Shown here piece after piece: positions 62,761-64,000 of a DNA stretch of 64,000 bases. The notes beneath the pieces are model-generated. The model was not told the origin of the DNA. It did not search any database and saw only the letters and a program-made list of their open reading frames with translations. Position 1 is the stretch's first letter, and the number at the start of each line of letters is the position of its first letter. A program made the position numbers and the translations under genes. Source of the DNA: Lactarius indigo (lineage: Eukaryota > Basidiomycota > Agaricomycetes > Russulales > Russulaceae); contig JAFKAC010000165.1 of assembly GCA_025766275.1 (NCBI GenBank), positions 35,875 to 99,874 on the forward strand, in the 5' to 3' direction.

Positions 62761-64000
62761 ATGTCGGAGTTGGCACCACACATAGGTGTGTATCCTTCCA
62801 TGGCTACAGTAGACCCGGACGATTCACCACTTCATGTAGATGAGGTTCGCGACCTACCCCCACCGCAAGTGAGTTTGAGTCTTCAGCGTTGTGTGGAACT
62901 CATAAGACTGGTGATCTCCCAGCTGAACGACAGGCAAAGCCATGCGTGGATATCAAGAACGGGAAAGCGGTATTTAGGCAGAAGCCTATGTCATTCGAAA
63001 GATGACAGAGACCATGCAAGGTGCGCAATCGCGGTGTAGGACCAGTCTTGCAACCAACTCACGCGATACATCTTAAGAGATGGTCAATTTCAGGGAGTGG
63101 CTAGAGTCGCGCACACAGCGCCAGGAACCTGTATTGGCCCAAATACCCCAGAACTACTGGCCGCTCATCGCCAAGTTCACTCAAGAGAGGTGTGCCCTGT
63201 TATCCCGCTTTTGAACTCGAATATAAACGCGTTCCCAGTGACAAAACGATCGTGACATTGTCAAAGCACATACAACAAGAGCTGGCTCCCGACGACGACG
63301 ACGATACTGATTGCTCAGTCTCTGCCCTCCCGTTGAGCGCCATTGAAGATGTGGTGAAATTGCTGGCGACCCGCGTCAACTACGGTATCGAATCTCCCCT
63401 CGCGAAAACGCCTGCCGCGCTCTGCGTTTGGCGATGGGAATTGAATCAGGAATATCTCCCCTTCCTCCCAAAGGTATCTCGAGAGAAGGTAGACGCCAGA
63501 TTGGCAGACCGGGTCCAAGTGAGTTGGCGAATTCTACCTCGCGCTGACTCTGATTGGTTTTAGTATAAGAAAGATCTTCAAGCTATATTTGACGCGCTTC
63601 CCGCAAACGAAAGGAACGCACTGCTTGGCGTGAAAGGACTCGCAAACCTCCCAACGTCAAAGTCGCAACCTTTGCTACGAGCCTCATCGAATGAAGCCCG
63701 CCAATCACGGGGGCCGTGGGCAATGCCTCGGACGACAAATCGCCTGAAAAAAACGATGAACGCCGCTGGCGATGAGAATCAAATGGCCGCACGAAAGGCA
63801 GGTCGTGCAAAGACCACCATCGACCCGAGAAAGCTGTAGAAAGGGCAGCCAAGGTCGGCTTCGTTGCTTTACAATTCTTTGGCTAACTGAGTTCCCGATT
63901 CCTCACAGGAGAAGGAACGGTCGGAAAAAAAGGCAGCCAAGGCAGAGAAAGATAGGAAATATAAGGAATCCCAAGAGAAAGCAAGATCAATAATGGCCAA
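62761..64000 (+). CDS. Chromatin assembly factor 1 large-subunit-like protein (partial, runs off the window)
   Basis: CAF-1 deposits H3-H4 behind replication forks through PCNA. Exons: 62761-62868, 62934-63020, 63078-63189, 63239-63518, 63564-63870 or so, then from about 63910 to the edge. Product: MSELAPHIGVYPSMATVDPD, AKPCVDIKNGKAVFRQKPMS, VNFREWLESRTQRQEPVLAQ, SDKTIVTLSKHIQQEL, an Asp run, LPLSAIEDVVKLLATRVNYG, ALCVWRWEL, KKDLQAIFDALP. The highly charged Lys/Glu/Arg KER-type start (EKERSEKKAAKAEKDRKYKE) leads to ARSIMA at the edge, where a PCNA-binding motif would be expected. One-base losses near 62998 and 63826 break the frame. The identification rests on remembered family similarity. 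Confidence 0.68.

Overview
The window looks like genomic DNA from a filamentous basidiomycete, probably an agaricomycete. Host genes carry many 45-80 bp GT-AG introns, often with CTAAC/CTGAC-like branch points. The housekeeping genes are fungal/eukaryotic, and the repeats are fungal chromodomain Ty3 elements, a Copia element and a Mutator-like (MULE) DNA transposon. No viral genome, CRISPR array, rRNA or tRNA was recognised.

Layout. 1-9254 holds the 3' two thirds of a Ty3 chromovirus ('element C'), then a Copia fragment cut short by a solo LTR of a second LTR family ('LTR2'). 10207-11796 (minus) is a GT8/LARGE-like glycosyltransferase gene. 12286-15024 is a long-inverted-repeat DNA element with a solo Ty3 LTR in its left arm. 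15080-36986 is a MULE whose left terminal inverted repeat was split by Ty3 'element A' (15564-32467). Element A is itself split by Ty3 'element B' (16713-24603) and by two solo LTR2 copies. Target-site duplications (TSDs) of 5 bp fix the order: MULE, then A, then B and the LTR2 insertions. 36987-42725 has no gene I can support. 42726-43475 (minus) is nucleoside diphosphate kinase. 44282-45866 (plus) is a second, inverted copy of the glycosyltransferase, so the transposon nest lies between two head-to-head paralogues.

From 46023 on the DNA is gene-dense. In order: 6-phosphofructo-2-kinase/fructose-2,6-bisphosphatase, galactose-1-phosphate uridylyltransferase plus a decayed partial copy, a DDX41-type DEAD-box helicase, a RecQ helicase, an ING-type PHD protein, a CBP4-like mitochondrial assembly factor, an RFC clamp-loader subunit, and the start of a CAF-1 large-subunit-like gene. 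Several act in DNA replication, repair and chromatin (RecQ, RFC, CAF-1, ING), and two pairs share short divergent promoters.

Main observations. (i) The three Ty3 elements share a probable Tf1-type self-priming arrangement. (ii) They share a gag/pol -1 frame change with a conserved G GGT TTT heptamer. (iii) Their Pol runs on about 400 residues past the chromodomain. (iv) Disabling mutations in the repeats are overwhelmingly CpG transitions (CGA to TGA stops; LTR pairs differ only by transitions). (v) The conserved host genes carry single-base indels, mostly in short homopolymers, which look more like consensus-sequence errors than gene death. All calls are read by eye; family names come from recognised motifs, not from database searches.
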